DNA of 64,000 nt from JANJUB01 sp964586225 (GCA_964586225.1 CAZPHD010000009.1:8036-72035); one strand, 5' to 3'; numbered from the stretch's first letter, positions 27,401 to 35,420 are shown. The notes: generated by a model from the letters alone, not told the origin. Made by a program: numbers and translations.

Positions 27401-27494
27401 CGCCAAGCGGCCGCTCAAGGAACTCGACGCGAAGACGATCGGCAGAAACAGGAACGGTTTGCAGCATAGGAACAGCCACCAAGAGGGCCAACAT
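24414..27494 (-). CDS. Alpha-L-rhamnosidase (GH78), secreted
   Basis: A 1,026-residue enzyme with a signal peptide, an N-terminal fibronectin-like region, an inserted F5/8-type carbohydrate-binding segment (about 150-270), the Bac_rhamnosid N domain (LEVSLGDGWYAG) and the (alpha/alpha)6 catalytic domain with C-P-Q-R-D-E-R-L-G-W-T-G-D, where the general-acid acidic residue lies. It should release terminal L-rhamnose from plant glycosides or polysaccharides in the envelope or medium. A TAAGGT box 6 nt before the ATG suggests a leaderless start. It is co-directional with the DUF72 gene and divergent from a sugar isomerase-like gene. Confidence 0.9.
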   Translation of the reverse strand: MLALLVAVPMLQTVPVSADRLRVEFLERPLGVATTKPRFSWWVGGDNQSAYQVQVRSGDTQVWDSGRTASRNSQLIEYAGSKLDSGQALEWRVRLWNAQNAAGHWSSWEPFRIGLLRESDWRAKWIAGPEIGGPPAPPHNGYHTEMTNNPNEEKWVEIDLGKSTTFDRLVLHPARPFDFERDEPGFLFPLDFRFELDGKIIASATNHPQAQTAVEMRLDKPVSGRKLRLIATRLRDRGDGKPPYGVCLAELEARNGNQVVSKGAVVTAKDSIENNAWGRRRLTDGDTRSHRAENIDALPATELRREFATRSPIREAILHATALGAYEVRINGQKPDDRVLAPEWTDYHTRVQVQTYDVTKLVKSGANALEVSLGDGWYAGRLGMAQALGEAGLPRAVYGRHPAFCAQLEIVYRDGRRERIVTDRTWLATREGPIRSSDLLDGEVYDATHQPTAWGPAREVAPDPKPLRVPQTNEPIRIIEHLKPVSVTRIGDKKHLIDFGQNLPGWVALKMKGNRGDKVTVRHAEMLENDTTIYVTNLRGAPQIDRYVLDGTERWYRPHFTYHGFRYAEVDGIAEISEVEAQVFCSSSPDAASFETSNPMVNRLWHNIHWTQRANLMSVPTDCPQRDERLGWTGDIIAYAPTASYFMDMAAFYTKWMPDMRDAQATYGAYPDFAPHPYGKDRHFTSAPGWGDAGVGVPHTHYRFYGDTRLIREHHASMAKYLDYVLSRNPDGLWLKDRRNDYGDWLNGDTLVREGYPRTGAECPKDVFATLCLYRSLAQMAELSQTIGQPHTRWANEAAKVASAFKTAYIDAEGKIKGDTQAGYAMALAWDILAPADQDRAFAHLVKAVNARNDHLSTGFHSTEPLMTVLTERGRPDLAYKILTNNTFPSWGYTIENGATTIWERWDGFVKGRGFQDPGMNSFNHWALGSVGQWMMETVLGIQRSGVGWSKFRISAVPGGGLEFAKGHYDSPVGRIGVEWRFVGEEWHLSVTVPANSQAEVVLPNGQRHMVESGTHTYKVAGLKRG

Positions 27495-27500
27495 GCGCGA

Positions 27501-27506
27501 ACCTTA
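27501..27506 (-). promoter_or_regulatory. -10 box, rhamnosidase (leaderless)
   Basis: TAAGGT on the minus strand, 6 nt before the ATG at 27494. A weak match. Confidence 0.45.
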
Positions 27507-27527
27507 CCCGGCATAAACGAGTGCCGG

Positions 27528-27533
27528 TATGCT
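27528..27533 (+). promoter_or_regulatory. -10 box, sugar isomerase-like gene (leaderless)
   Basis: TATGCT, 8 nt before the ATG at 27542. Confidence 0.55.
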
Positions 27534-27541
27534 CGGCAACC

Positions 27542-28429
27542 ATGTCATTCGCCCACCATCAAGACATCCGCATCGGCACCCTGGCCCCGCTGGGAAAGGG
27601 AGCCCGTTATCTCAGCCAGATCATTGACCACGGCTTTGAGTCCTTTGAACTCACGCTCTGGCGGGCGATTGACGATGTGAACCTGGCCGAGATCGCCAAG
27701 GAAGTCAACGAGCTGCTCGATGGCCGCGCGGTGGTGTCGAGCCTGGGCATCTATGGCAACCCGCTCCAAGATGAAGAAACCGCGCGCGATTGGGAGACCG
27801 TGATCAAGGCCTGCCGGATGTTTAACTGCAACGTCGTGTGCGGCTTTGCCGGCGCAGTGGAAGACAAACCGATCGACCAGAACATGCCGAGATTCAAGGA
27901 AGTGTTTGGACACTTGGCCAAGGTGGCGGACGGAGAGGGTGTCAAGATTGCGTTTGAAAATTGCGACATGGGCGGAACTTGGGACGCGCCGAAGTGGAAC
28001 ATCGCCCACTCGCCGCGGGCTTGGGAGATGATGTTCAACGAGGTTCCGGGCGACACGCTCGGGCTGGAGTGGGAGCCGTGCCACCAGATGGTGTCGCTGA
28101 TTGATCCGATTGCGCAGCTTCGGCAGTGGGTCGGCCGGGTGTATCACGTGCACGGCAAGGATGCGACGGTGGCGTTGGACGTGCTGGAGCGCGAGGGCCT
28201 GCGCTCGGGCAAGCCGTGGGTGTGGCATCGCACGCCAGGCTTTGGCGACTGCAACTGGACGGACATCATCACGATCTTGCGCCAGGGCGGCTTCCGCGGG
28301 GCGATTGATATCGAGGGCTGGCACGACCCGATCTACCGCGACGAGCTTGAGATGACGGGGCAGGTGTATGGATTGCAGTATTTGCAGGCGTGCCGCGGCG
28401 GCGACTTCATTCCGAACCCGGTGGATTGA
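27542..28429 (+). CDS. Sugar phosphate isomerase/epimerase family protein
   Basis: A 295-residue xylose-isomerase-like TIM barrel (AP endonuclease 2 superfamily). Metal-binding residues typical of the family are visible: Glu in IAFENCDMGGTW, the Glu/His of GLEWEPCHQM, His in YHVHGKDA and Glu in IDIEGWHDP. Family members isomerise or epimerise sugars or inositols. Divergent transcription from the alpha-L-rhamnosidase suggests a role in using released sugars (inference). ATG at 27542 is preferred to a codon at 27521 from the -10 spacing. Confidence 0.85.
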   Translation: MSFAHHQDIRIGTLAPLGKGARYLSQIIDHGFESFELTLWRAIDDVNLAEIAKEVNELLDGRAVVSSLGIYGNPLQDEETARDWETVIKACRMFNCNVVCGFAGAVEDKPIDQNMPRFKEVFGHLAKVADGEGVKIAFENCDMGGTWDAPKWNIAHSPRAWEMMFNEVPGDTLGLEWEPCHQMVSLIDPIAQLRQWVGRVYHVHGKDATVALDVLEREGLRSGKPWVWHRTPGFGDCNWTDIITILRQGGFRGAIDIEGWHDPIYRDELEMTGQVYGLQYLQACRGGDFIPNPVD

Positions 28430-28731
28430 CGACGGGAGGGCGATGCTCGCCCCGGTCCGAGCAGGTTCGAGAGCAGTGTCCGGAAGCGACCGGGACGGTC
28501 GCGGTACGCATGGGCGAGACGCCCATGCCATGCAATGCCACAGCCTCGATGCCACTGGCGACTACGGTGTGCCTACTGCGCCGGGGCCAAGCCTGAAACG
28601 CTGGCAGAAAACCAGCCAGCGTCCTCGTGGTTTGAATTCGCAGTTATCTCACGAGGTCGCCGGGTGGCTTTTCCCGGCGCTCAGTAGGCTTCATGCAACA
28701 GCCTCGAACCCGCCGACGCCCTCATTTTGGG
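28430..28731. other. Intergenic region with short palindromes
   Basis: About 300 bp without a supported gene. It holds a family-A REP left arm (GGGAGGGCG at 28434), a palindrome GCATGGGCGAGACGCCCATGC (28508-28528 region), and a 7-bp hairpin CGCCGGG/CCCGGCG near 28661-28682. The 13-mer CTGGCGACTACGG here also occurs in element E3 near 19469. Confidence 0.5.
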
Positions 28732-29502
28732 CTAGCCGACCACGGGAATCCGCAATCCGTCGTACGCTAGCGCAATCCCCGGCGGGAGGGTGGCATTCAC
28801 CACATCGTGGTCGTAGTCGTGGCTCAGGTGCGTGAAAAAGGTCTGGCGCGCGCCCAGCTCCAGCGCCATCTCCACCGCGGCGTCGAAGTGGAGGTGGTTC
28901 GGGTGGGGGCGGTAGCGCACGGCGTCGAGGATTAGCGTGTCGAGTCCGCGAAGCTCCTCGAAGACTTCGGAGGAGATCGTCTTCACATCCGTCACATAAG
29001 CGAAGCGGCCGACGAGCACGGCCAGCACCGGCCACGGCCCATGCTCGACGATTCGCAGCTTCAGCTCTAGCCCGGCCACAGGGAGCGTCTCCGGCGCATC
29101 CCGCAGGTCGTAGCGCGGGACCTCGATCCCCGGCGGAAACTCGCCGAACGCGTAGTTGAACACCCGGCGGATGTCTTCTTGGTAGCGCGGCAGGGTGTAC
29201 ACCGGCATGTCGCGCTTCATGCGCAGGCAGAACGAGCGCAGATCGTCCATCCCCATGATGTGGTCGGCGTGGGTGTGGGTGATGATAACGGCTTCGACTT
29301 CTTTGATGTCTTCGCGGATGAGCTGGAGGCGCATCTCGGGGGCGCAGTCGATGAGCACGTTTCCGGTCGGACCTTTCAGCAAGAGCGACGGGCGGGTGCG
29401 ATGGTTCTTGGAATTGGCGAGGAACTCGGGCGGATAGTCGATGCCGAGCGTGGGAACGCCGTTGCTGGTGCCGGAACCGAGGACAATCGCCTCCGCGATC
29501 AT
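28732..29502 (-). CDS. MBL-fold metallohydrolase (PhnP-like)
   Basis: A 256-residue metallo-beta-lactamase-fold hydrolase. The zinc motif is THTHADHIMGMDDL; further ligands appear in YVTDVK and the HLSHDYDH segment. Similarity to PhnP-type phosphodiesterases is seen in GSGTSNGVPTLG and the R-T-R-P-S-L-L-L stretch. PhnP acts on cyclic phosphates in phosphonate breakdown, but many relatives have other roles. The ATG at 29502 overlaps the stop of the upstream gene by 4 nt (ATGA), so the pair is translationally coupled. A longer open frame upstream is antisense-like shadow sequence. Confidence 0.85.
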   Translation of the reverse strand: MIAEAIVLGSGTSNGVPTLGIDYPPEFLANSKNHRTRPSLLLKGPTGNVLIDCAPEMRLQLIREDIKEVEAVIITHTHADHIMGMDDLRSFCLRMKRDMPVYTLPRYQEDIRRVFNYAFGEFPPGIEVPRYDLRDAPETLPVAGLELKLRIVEHGPWPVLAVLVGRFAYVTDVKTISSEVFEELRGLDTLILDAVRYRPHPNHLHFDAAVEMALELGARQTFFTHLSHDYDHDVVNATLPPGIALAYDGLRIPVVG

Positions 29503-30107
29503 AGTTCGCCGGCGGCTTTCAGCGTGTAGTGGGCGACGAGGGCACTGGGCAACTCGGTGTATTGGGCCACGCGCTCGATACAGCGCGCGAAGTTGCGCTC
29601 GGCAAGGTCGTCGTGGTTTTCCTGATTGCGGCGGGCCTCGGCGAGGATGGCGATGGCTTCGTCGAAGAACCGGGCGCGGTTGGTGGGCAGCGATTTGTTG
29701 CTGATCGCGGCGTAGCGGCGGCTGAGTTGCTCGTAGACGGATTCCCAGTTCGTGCGGGCGCTGATTTCTGCGCGGAGTTTGGCTTGGGCGGCATCTTGCA
29801 GCCGGCGGGCTTCTTCGTCGCGCCGCTGAGCGCGCTCCCACGCTTCGGCGGTCGTGCCTTCGACGATCCTCAGGAGGACGGGCTGGCCGACCTTCTGGCT
29901 GATCTCGGCTTCGATGAGCTTCTTCGTTTGCGGAATCCGCAGATGCCCGGCGAGTTCGAACTCCTGTGAGCCGAGGCCGAGGACAACAAACCCGTTTTCG
30001 ATGGCGAGGGGTACGCAACTGTTGAGCGCGGTCCAGACGCCGACACCGGTCACGCCATTTCGAATCGTTGGCAGCACTTCTGCCCAAATCTCCGCCACTT
30101 GCGCCAT
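29499..30107 (-). CDS. Hypothetical protein with DnaA-N-like start
   Basis: A 202-residue protein. The first 85 residues (W-A-E-V-L-P ... CVPLAIENGFVVLGLGSQEF) resemble the N-terminal interaction domain of DnaA in length and pattern; the rest is a charged helical region (EEARRLQDAAQAKLRAEI) and a helical bundle-like tail. No ATPase motif is present. A role in replication or protein interaction is only inference. It is coupled to the MBL hydrolase. A CATAAT box 7 nt before the ATG predicts a leaderless mRNA; the 11 bases ACCATAATCTA are shared with the mdh promoter. Confidence 0.65.
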   Translation of the reverse strand: MAQVAEIWAEVLPTIRNGVTGVGVWTALNSCVPLAIENGFVVLGLGSQEFELAGHLRIPQTKKLIEAEISQKVGQPVLLRIVEGTTAEAWERAQRRDEEARRLQDAAQAKLRAEISARTNWESVYEQLSRRYAAISNKSLPTNRARFFDEAIAILAEARRNQENHDDLAERNFARCIERVAQYTELPSALVAHYTLKAAGEL

Positions 30108-30114
30108 CCGTTAG

Positions 30115-30120
30115 ATTATG
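30115..30120 (-). promoter_or_regulatory. -10 box, gene at 29499-30107 (leaderless)
   Basis: CATAAT on the minus strand, 7 nt before the ATG at 30107. Confidence 0.55.
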
Positions 30121-30140
30121 GTGGTTTTGCGGGGATTCGG

Positions 30141-31802
30141 TCAGGGTGCATCGCGGACTTCGTCGTCTTCTTGGCCGAGCGCGAGCCTCGCCGCCTCTTC
30201 TCCGAGCCTTCTGCCCAAGAGCTCTTCTTCACCGATGACGAGCGTAGCACCGGCGGCTTGCAACTCTTCGGCGTAGGGATGGTTCCGCGATCGAACGACG
30301 ATGGGCAGTTCGGGCGCAATCTGGCGGGCGTGGGCGATGACGAGGACGGCGGTTCGATAGTCGGGTATGGCGAGGATCAGTCCGCGGGCGTTGTTGAGAT
30401 CGAGTTCGTGCAGGAGTTCGGGTTGGGTCGCGTCGCCAACTTTGGCAAGCGCTCCATGCTCGGGGGCCACGCGGACGATCTTGGGATCGAGGTCGACGAT
30501 GAGGACCGGGTATTGCGCCTCGCTGAGGATGCGCGTTGCGGTTCGGCCCGCCGTGCCGAATCCCGCGACCACGAAGTGTCCTTGCAACGGCTGATGCCGA
30601 GATTCCATTTCCTCACGGGCCAGTTTTCGAGGGGGGACCAGCCAGCGGGCGAGCTTACGCGCGAACCTTGAGGAGTTAGCGACCAACAGCGGCGAAAGGA
30701 GCATTGAAAACACGACCACGGACGTGAGCAATTGGGCCGTATCGCGATCAAGCAGGTTTCCGCGATCGGCCACCTGGAGCAGGATGAACCCAAGCTCTCC
30801 AACCTGGCCGAGCGACAACGCCGCCGCGATTGAAACGGTGGTGGTGAAGCGCCACGGGCGGACGGCGATGAAGTTGCACAGGGTCTTCGCCGTGATCAAG
30901 AGAACGACCGCCGTAGCGACCAGCCAGACGTGGCCTTTGATCCAACTCAAGTCGGCGAGCATGCCCACCGATGCAAAGAACACGGTGCCAAATAGCGCTC
31001 GGAGCGGAGCGATGTCGGAGCGAATCTGATGTTCAAAGGACGTTTCGGCTAAGAGCATGCCCGCGATGAACGCGCCGAGTGAGGGTGATATGCCCATCCA
31101 GTGAGCCGCGTATGCGGCGCCCGCGCACGTCACCACGCCGAGCAGGATGGGAAGTTCGCGGTTCGTGGTCATCGCCTTCGAGCGCAGGACCCGCGGCAAG
31201 AATCGCGTGAACAGAACGGCCAGCACGATGATCATTCCAGCAATGGCGACTGGCGTTGGCCGCAATGACGCGCTGGTGTCCGGTCGGCTGGCGAGCGCGG
31301 TCATGCCTAAGACCAGCGGGATAAGCGCGACATCTTGGATCAACAGCACGCCGAGCGAGAGCTTGCCGTGGGCGGCGTCAAGGTCTCCACGCTCGCGAAG
31401 TTGCCGGATGACGATGGCCGTGCTGCTGACGCTTACGATCATGCCGACGGCCAAGGCCTGCTTGAGCTCAAGGCCGCTCGCCCGGGCTATGAGAGTGAAC
31501 CCGGCCGTAGTTACGACCAGCTGTGCAATTCCCGCTTTGAGGGTTGAGCGTCCAAGCTTCCTTAGACGTTGAGGCGAGAACTCAAGCCCCGTCGAGAAGA
31601 GCAGGAGCGCTACGCCCAACTCGGCGAGCCCCAAGACCACGTCCATTGACTGAACCACGGCAAGTGCAGATGGACCAACGACAACGCCCGCGAAGAGGTA
31701 GCCGACGACCGCGCCGAGCCGAATCCGCTCAAACACGGCACCAAAGAGGAACGCGGCGGCAAGGACGGCGACGAGTTCAAGGAGCAACGACCAGCCGTCC
31801 AT
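30141..31802 (-). CDS. CPA2 cation:proton antiporter with TrkA-N domain
   Basis: A 553-residue protein of KefB/YbaL type: about twelve membrane helices (1-385) and a cytosolic Rossmann RCK domain starting at GHFVVAGFGTAGR (about 398). The membrane part has the family pattern LGVALLLFSTGLEFSP near residue 65. Such proteins exchange K+ or Na+ for H+ under control of NAD(H) or glutathione adducts on the RCK domain. No KefF/KefG partner is nearby. A TATCGT box 5 nt before the ATG suggests a leaderless mRNA. Confidence 0.9.
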   Translation of the reverse strand: MDGWSLLLELVAVLAAAFLFGAVFERIRLGAVVGYLFAGVVVGPSALAVVQSMDVVLGLAELGVALLLFSTGLEFSPQRLRKLGRSTLKAGIAQLVVTTAGFTLIARASGLELKQALAVGMIVSVSSTAIVIRQLRERGDLDAAHGKLSLGVLLIQDVALIPLVLGMTALASRPDTSASLRPTPVAIAGMIIVLAVLFTRFLPRVLRSKAMTTNRELPILLGVVTCAGAAYAAHWMGISPSLGAFIAGMLLAETSFEHQIRSDIAPLRALFGTVFFASVGMLADLSWIKGHVWLVATAVVLLITAKTLCNFIAVRPWRFTTTVSIAAALSLGQVGELGFILLQVADRGNLLDRDTAQLLTSVVVFSMLLSPLLVANSSRFARKLARWLVPPRKLAREEMESRHQPLQGHFVVAGFGTAGRTATRILSEAQYPVLIVDLDPKIVRVAPEHGALAKVGDATQPELLHELDLNNARGLILAIPDYRTAVLVIAHARQIAPELPIVVRSRNHPYAEELQAAGATLVIGEEELLGRRLGEEAARLALGQEDDEVRDAP

Positions 31803-31807
31803 GGCTG

Positions 31808-31813
31808 ACGATA
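31808..31813 (-). promoter_or_regulatory. -10 box, antiporter (leaderless)
   Basis: TATCGT on the minus strand, 5 nt before the ATG at 31802. It lies within the 3' region after the next gene's stop. Confidence 0.4.
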
Positions 31814-31819
31814 CCCCGC

Positions 31820-32575
31820 TTACTGGTTCGCTAGGCTTCGCGTCGCGTGGTGATTCCAGCCTCGGAGCGTGAGGCGCTCGTTCGGGTGCTGGTTGCCCGG
31901 TTCAACATCATCGTCGCCCGCGTGCAATTGCACAAGGACGGTCTTGCGAACGTGGTCAGATCGGTTGGGCATTGACCCGTGGATGGTCAAGTAGTGAAAG
32001 AAGACGACGTCTCCCGGCTCGGCTTCGAGAGGGGTGGCGTCCTGAATCGGGTAGCGCTGGAGCATTTCATGCTCGGATTGGCCGTGGCTGTCCTTGATTC
32101 GTCCAAGTTTGTGTGATCCGGGATAGACGCGCAGACAGCCCATTTCTTCGGTCGCCGCCGAAACGTGGATGAATGCCGCCATCATGGTGTCCTTGAGGGT
32201 CGGGAAATAGGACCAGTCTTGGTGCATCGGGAACGGGGCGCCCTTCTCGGCAGGCTTTTGAAACAGCTTGGTGTGGTGGAGGACGATGTCGGGGCCGAGG
32301 ATGGCCTCGGCGGCGTCGAGGAAGCGGTCGCTCAGGAGGGCTTGGAGCCAAACCGCGCTGTATTGCTGCACGTTGTGGGTGTGGAGCACCGAGGTCTGCT
32401 GATGGGCTTCCATCTCCGGCCCGGTCCACCGGGCTTCGATGTTCTCGCCCGACGCAATGAGCTGGTGGACGATGCGATCGAAATCGCGCTGCAGCTCGGC
32501 GAGTTGTTCGTCGAGGAAGACGCCCCTCGCGACGGCGTATCCGTGCTCTTGGAAGAAGGAACCGAGGGAAGTCAT
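31820..32575 (-). CDS. Phytanoyl-CoA dioxygenase family protein
   Basis: A 251-residue Fe(II)/2-oxoglutarate oxygenase of the PhyH family. The facial triad is visible as H-x-D in MHQDWSYFP and the distal His in HYLTIHGSMPNRS, followed by an Arg (VRKTVLVQLH) that would hold 2-oxoglutarate. Bacterial PhyH proteins hydroxylate varied small molecules; the substrate is unknown. A second, divergent paralogue lies at 41608-42411. A CATAAT box 6 nt before the ATG suggests a leaderless mRNA. Confidence 0.87.
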   Translation of the reverse strand: MTSLGSFFQEHGYAVARGVFLDEQLAELQRDFDRIVHQLIASGENIEARWTGPEMEAHQQTSVLHTHNVQQYSAVWLQALLSDRFLDAAEAILGPDIVLHHTKLFQKPAEKGAPFPMHQDWSYFPTLKDTMMAAFIHVSAATEEMGCLRVYPGSHKLGRIKDSHGQSEHEMLQRYPIQDATPLEAEPGDVVFFHYLTIHGSMPNRSDHVRKTVLVQLHAGDDDVEPGNQHPNERLTLRGWNHHATRSLANQ

Positions 32576-32581
32576 CGGTGG

Positions 32582-32587
32582 ATTATG
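32582..32587 (-). promoter_or_regulatory. -10 box, PhyH-like gene (leaderless)
   Basis: CATAAT on the minus strand, 6 nt before the ATG at 32575. Confidence 0.55.
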
Positions 32588-32647
32588 GCTTGCCCTGAGG
32601 AACCGTCTGCTACAAGCCGAAGTCTAGAGGTAGAATATCCGGCACGC

Positions 32648-32723
32648 TGCCGCATAGCTCAGTCGGTAGAGCAGCTGACTGTTAATCAGCGGGTCCTAGG
32701 TTCGAGTCCTAGTGCGGCAGCCA
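32648..32723 (+). tRNA. tRNA-Asn (GTT)
   Basis: Acceptor TGCCGCA/TGCGGCA, D stem GCTC/GAGC, anticodon loop with GTT in CTGACTGTTAATCAG, T loop GGTTCGAGTC, discriminator G, and an encoded CCA. Confidence 0.96.
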
Positions 32724-32735
32724 CGATTTAGGTTC

Positions 32736-32766
32736 AAAAAGCCCCCTTCGAGGGGCTTTTTTGTTG
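32736..32766 (+). terminator. Rho-independent terminator after tRNA-Asn
   Basis: AAAAAGCCCC/GGGGCTTTTT stem with CTTCGA loop and a run of Ts, 12 bp after the tRNA. Confidence 0.93.
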
Positions 32767-33029
32767 TCAGGTGGGTGGTTTGACAGCAGAGCACCGATGC
32801 CCTCAATGCTCCCTTCCTTCCTTGCCGCTATAGTCGCACTATGGCGGCAGGCTACTCTTTGCTCGGCGGTTTGGAATTTCCGTCGGAAGCGGTGTATCCT
32901 GCTAGATCACTGGGGTCGCGCGTGGCGCGAAACGCAGGTTGTCGAAGTCATGAGAATGCGAGCACGGCCCGAGTGTTTCCGCGGGCACGTGTCATCCCGC
33001 GGCTACCCGAGAAAAGACGGCCGCACCCT
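32767..33029. other. Intergenic region
   Basis: About 260 bp without a supported gene. The only recognised content is one family-B REP copy (32979-33006). Confidence 0.5.
32979..33006. repeat. REP-like palindrome, family B (copy 1)
   Basis: 28 bp in which CCGCGGG is mirrored by CCCGCGG; 25 of 28 bases match the copy at 41516-41543. Confidence 0.7.
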
Positions 33030-33362
33030 TCAGGGTGAACCAGTGCGAAACGCGTCCATCACCCGCCCACCGCCGTCAACGCGGATGCACACCAGACCGA
33101 CGCCGCCCGAGTACATATACACCGCCAGGTCTGGGGAGTAGGGAATGCGGTAGCGGTCATGGGCTTCGCGAGTCACCAACGTCCCCGACGGCTTGCCCAG
33201 GCGGTCGAAGGCGACGGTGACGGGCATGCCGCGGCATTCGAGCGCGGTCGCGAGCATTTGGCGATCTTTGGCGCCGGCGATGTAAGACATGAGCGCAAGC
33301 AGTCCCAGGAGGAAGGCCGCCAACGCGGCGGAGTAGCCTGCCCAGCGAAGCGTGTTGTTCAT
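33030..33362 (-). CDS. Small membrane-anchored hypothetical protein
   Basis: A 110-residue protein with one N-terminal TM helix (WAGYSAALAAFLLGLLALMSYIAG) and a small exported beta-rich domain containing two Cys (ECRGMP, LVCIRV). It is not recognised. The ATG at 33362 has TATAAT 9 nt upstream; the longer open frame to 33455 would overlap the divergent lipoprotein gene and is less likely. Confidence 0.55.
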   Translation of the reverse strand: MNNTLRWAGYSAALAAFLLGLLALMSYIAGAKDRQMLATALECRGMPVTVAFDRLGKPSGTLVTREAHDRYRIPYSPDLAVYMYSGGVGLVCIRVDGGGRVMDAFRTGSP

Positions 33363-33433
33363 GCCGATATCATTATAGGGCGGTTCCGCAGGCACAATGG
33401 CATCGAGAGAGTATCCCTGAGGAGGCGGGCGGG

Positions 33434-33439
33434 TACACT
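33434..33439 (+). promoter_or_regulatory. -10 box, small lipoprotein (leaderless)
   Basis: TACACT, 6 nt before the ATG at 33446; the intervening TGGAGG could also act as a ribosome-binding site in a longer transcript. Confidence 0.5.
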
Positions 33440-33445
33440 TGGAGG

Positions 33446-33745
33446 ATGAAGGCACTTCCGCTCTTGCTCGCTGTCCTCGTCTTGGCCGGATGCCAGGGGG
33501 CGGCTGAGGAAAGTTCCGCGACCCCTCCGTCGACCACCACCTCGGAACCGGCGAAGCCGACCGATGCGGCCATGCCGTCAGCGGACGCCAAGATCACGCC
33601 GGGCATGTCGATGGCGGACGTGAAGAAGATCAAGGGTGCGCCAAACGAGACCAAGCACGAGCACGGCGCGGCGGGCGAAGAAGTTGATCTCTGGATCTAC
33701 CCGGATCAGACCGTGCGTTTCTCGAATGGTAAAGTAGCCGAGTAA
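33446..33745 (+). CDS. Small lipoprotein, BamE/SmpA-like
   Basis: A 99-residue lipoprotein: signal MKALPLLLAVLVLAGC with lipobox Cys16, a Ser/Thr/Pro linker, and a 50-residue domain with I-T-P-G-M-S-M-A-D-V-K-K-I-K-G-x-P and WIYPDQTVRFSNGKV. The GMS-x2-DV-x3-x-G-x-P pattern is that of the SmpA/OmlA (BamE) superfamily, small envelope lipoproteins. Its role here is unknown. It ends 10 bp before the His-rich gene of the metal-efflux operon and may be its first member. Confidence 0.65.
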   Translation: MKALPLLLAVLVLAGCQGAAEESSATPPSTTTSEPAKPTDAAMPSADAKITPGMSMADVKKIKGAPNETKHEHGAAGEEVDLWIYPDQTVRFSNGKVAE

Positions 33746-33755
33746 TCGCGTTTCG

Positions 33756-34151
33756 ATGATGGTTCACCGTCTCCTCGCACTGGTTTCGTTGCTGTGCCTG
33801 CTGGTTCCGAAGGCCCATTGGCTTGTGCCGCACCACCATCACGAGGATTCGACGGTGTCCGTCCACAGCGGCAGTTTGCACAGCAATGCCCATCGACACG
33901 TGCATTGCGCCATCGCTGAGCCAGGCGAGTCCATTTCTCAGGACCACATCGTGGTTGCTCACGATGACGTGGTGTCTGAAGATGGTCGGCTGACCTTTGC
34001 CAAGGTCTGCTGGGCTGTCCTCCCCTTGGACCTTGACTACACGCCAGCTATCGCACTTGATCGCTCAAATCAGCCCATTTTGCTGGACCACGTTTCCTGC
34101 GGTTGCGACCCTCCACGGACCACCTCTGGCCTCAGTCCGCCCGTTGCGTGA
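33756..34151 (+). CDS. His-rich exported protein, metal-efflux operon
   Basis: A 131-residue protein with a signal-like N-terminus (MVHRLLALVSLLCLLVPKAHW) and a His-rich mature part: PHHHHED, HSGSLHSNAHRHVHC and a later H-V-S-C-G-C-D. Such clusters bind Zn, Cu, Ni or similar ions. It directly precedes a TolC-RND efflux operon, so a periplasmic metal-binding or sensing role is likely (inference). No recognised family; it may relate to DUF2946-type small proteins found in copper operons. Confidence 0.55.
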   Translation: MMVHRLLALVSLLCLLVPKAHWLVPHHHHEDSTVSVHSGSLHSNAHRHVHCAIAEPGESISQDHIVVAHDDVVSEDGRLTFAKVCWAVLPLDLDYTPAIALDRSNQPILLDHVSCGCDPPRTTSGLSPPVA

Positions 34152-34211
34152 ATCACTCGCTGATTCGTCGTCTCGGCGTTTTCGCCGAATGTCCTAGCGC
34201 AGCAGGAACAC

Positions 34212-35420
34212 GTGAACAGAACACTCTCTATCGCACTCATGGTTGCAGGTTGGGCTCATTTTGGGTCGGCCGCACAACTCACCCTTGAACAATATGTCCA
34301 GTCCGCGCTTCGCAGCAGCGGGGCGGTGCGGGCTGGGCAGCACGACACGACGGCCTCTCGCCGAACAGCCGATGCGTTGCGAGCCGGAGCCAACCCCAAA
34401 CTTGAGCTCGCCCCCGGAATCGGATTTACGAACGGCAACTTCTCGCTATCGCAAGAGATCGATCTGTTCGGTCGCCGGGGCGCGATGGCGGCCGAAGCCA
34501 CGGCAGAACTTGATCGCCAGCGGCTGTTGGCTTGGGGCATCGAGTTTGAAGTGGCGAGCCGGGCCCTGGTGGCCCTGATTCGCTTGCGGACGGCAAACGC
34601 CCAAGTCGCGTTGGCGTCGGAAACTCAAACGGCGGCTGAGGCACTCCTCGCTGCCGTCCGACGTCGGTTTGAGCTTGGTGAAGCGCCGCAGGTCCACGTG
34701 ACCCGCGCCGAAGTCGAGGCGTTGCGGAGTCAACAGGCAGCCACGCAAGCAAAGGCTCGGCAGACGCAGGCTCAGCTCGAAGTTGAGTCCTTGCTGGGGG
34801 AGGAGGTGGAAATGGATGAACTTCCTCAAGCTTCGATGGACGCCTATATTGGGGGTCCCATGCAAAGCGTGGACCAACTGATCGCTAAAGCGGAACTCGG
34901 CTTGGCCACAGCGATCGTGCGCGCAGCGCGGGCCGAGGGACGGCCCACGTTTTCGGCCGGGCTCGCGACCGACGCTTGGAGCTTGGATCGACGGCCGTCG
35001 CTTTCGCGCAGTACCCTGGGGTTCCAAATCACCCTGAGTACGGCGCTCTTTGATCGGGGCGAGAACCGCTTCCGGGTTAGAGCTGCCGAGGCGTTGTTGC
35101 AGGCGGCCGAGGCGCGGCTAGAGGAGGCGAATCGCCAAGCGACGTTACGGTTCTCGCAGGCGCGCACGGGACTCACGGTCAGTCAGACCGTCGTTCAGGC
35201 GTTCGAGGGTGAACTGCTGCCCAAGGGTGAAGGCATGCTCAAAGCGATGCGTGAAGGTTACGCGGCTGGTTTGATCAACCTAGTTGACGTGCTCGAGGCT
35301 CAGCAGGCGCTGTACCGACTCCGACAAGAGCAAGTGCAAGCCGTGTCCGAACTTCATTTGGCTCAGCTCGATGTGATGAGGGCCACGCTGACGCTTCCCG
35401 GATTGGAGATTCCGCGATGA
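34212..35420 (+). CDS. TolC-family outer membrane efflux protein (CzcC-like)
   Basis: A 402-residue protein with a signal peptide and duplicated alpha-helical OEP repeats (LTLEQYVQSALRSS; GYAAGLINLVDVLEAQQALY), characteristic of TolC/CzcC. It would form the outer-membrane channel of the tripartite pump. Start is GTG at 34212, with an AGGA ribosome-binding site about 7 nt upstream. Its stop overlaps the adaptor ATG (ATGA, 35417-35420). Confidence 0.88.
   Translation: MNRTLSIALMVAGWAHFGSAAQLTLEQYVQSALRSSGAVRAGQHDTTASRRTADALRAGANPKLELAPGIGFTNGNFSLSQEIDLFGRRGAMAAEATAELDRQRLLAWGIEFEVASRALVALIRLRTANAQVALASETQTAAEALLAAVRRRFELGEAPQVHVTRAEVEALRSQQAATQAKARQTQAQLEVESLLGEEVEMDELPQASMDAYIGGPMQSVDQLIAKAELGLATAIVRAARAEGRPTFSAGLATDAWSLDRRPSLSRSTLGFQITLSTALFDRGENRFRVRAAEALLQAAEARLEEANRQATLRFSQARTGLTVSQTVVQAFEGELLPKGEGMLKAMREGYAAGLINLVDVLEAQQALYRLRQEQVQAVSELHLAQLDVMRATLTLPGLEIPR

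Noticed and set aside
28732..30087. 451-residue version of the MBL hydrolase
   Set aside because: The extra N-terminal 195 residues are Arg-rich shadow sequence antisense in character to the coupled gene; the ATG at 29502 gives a normal family length.
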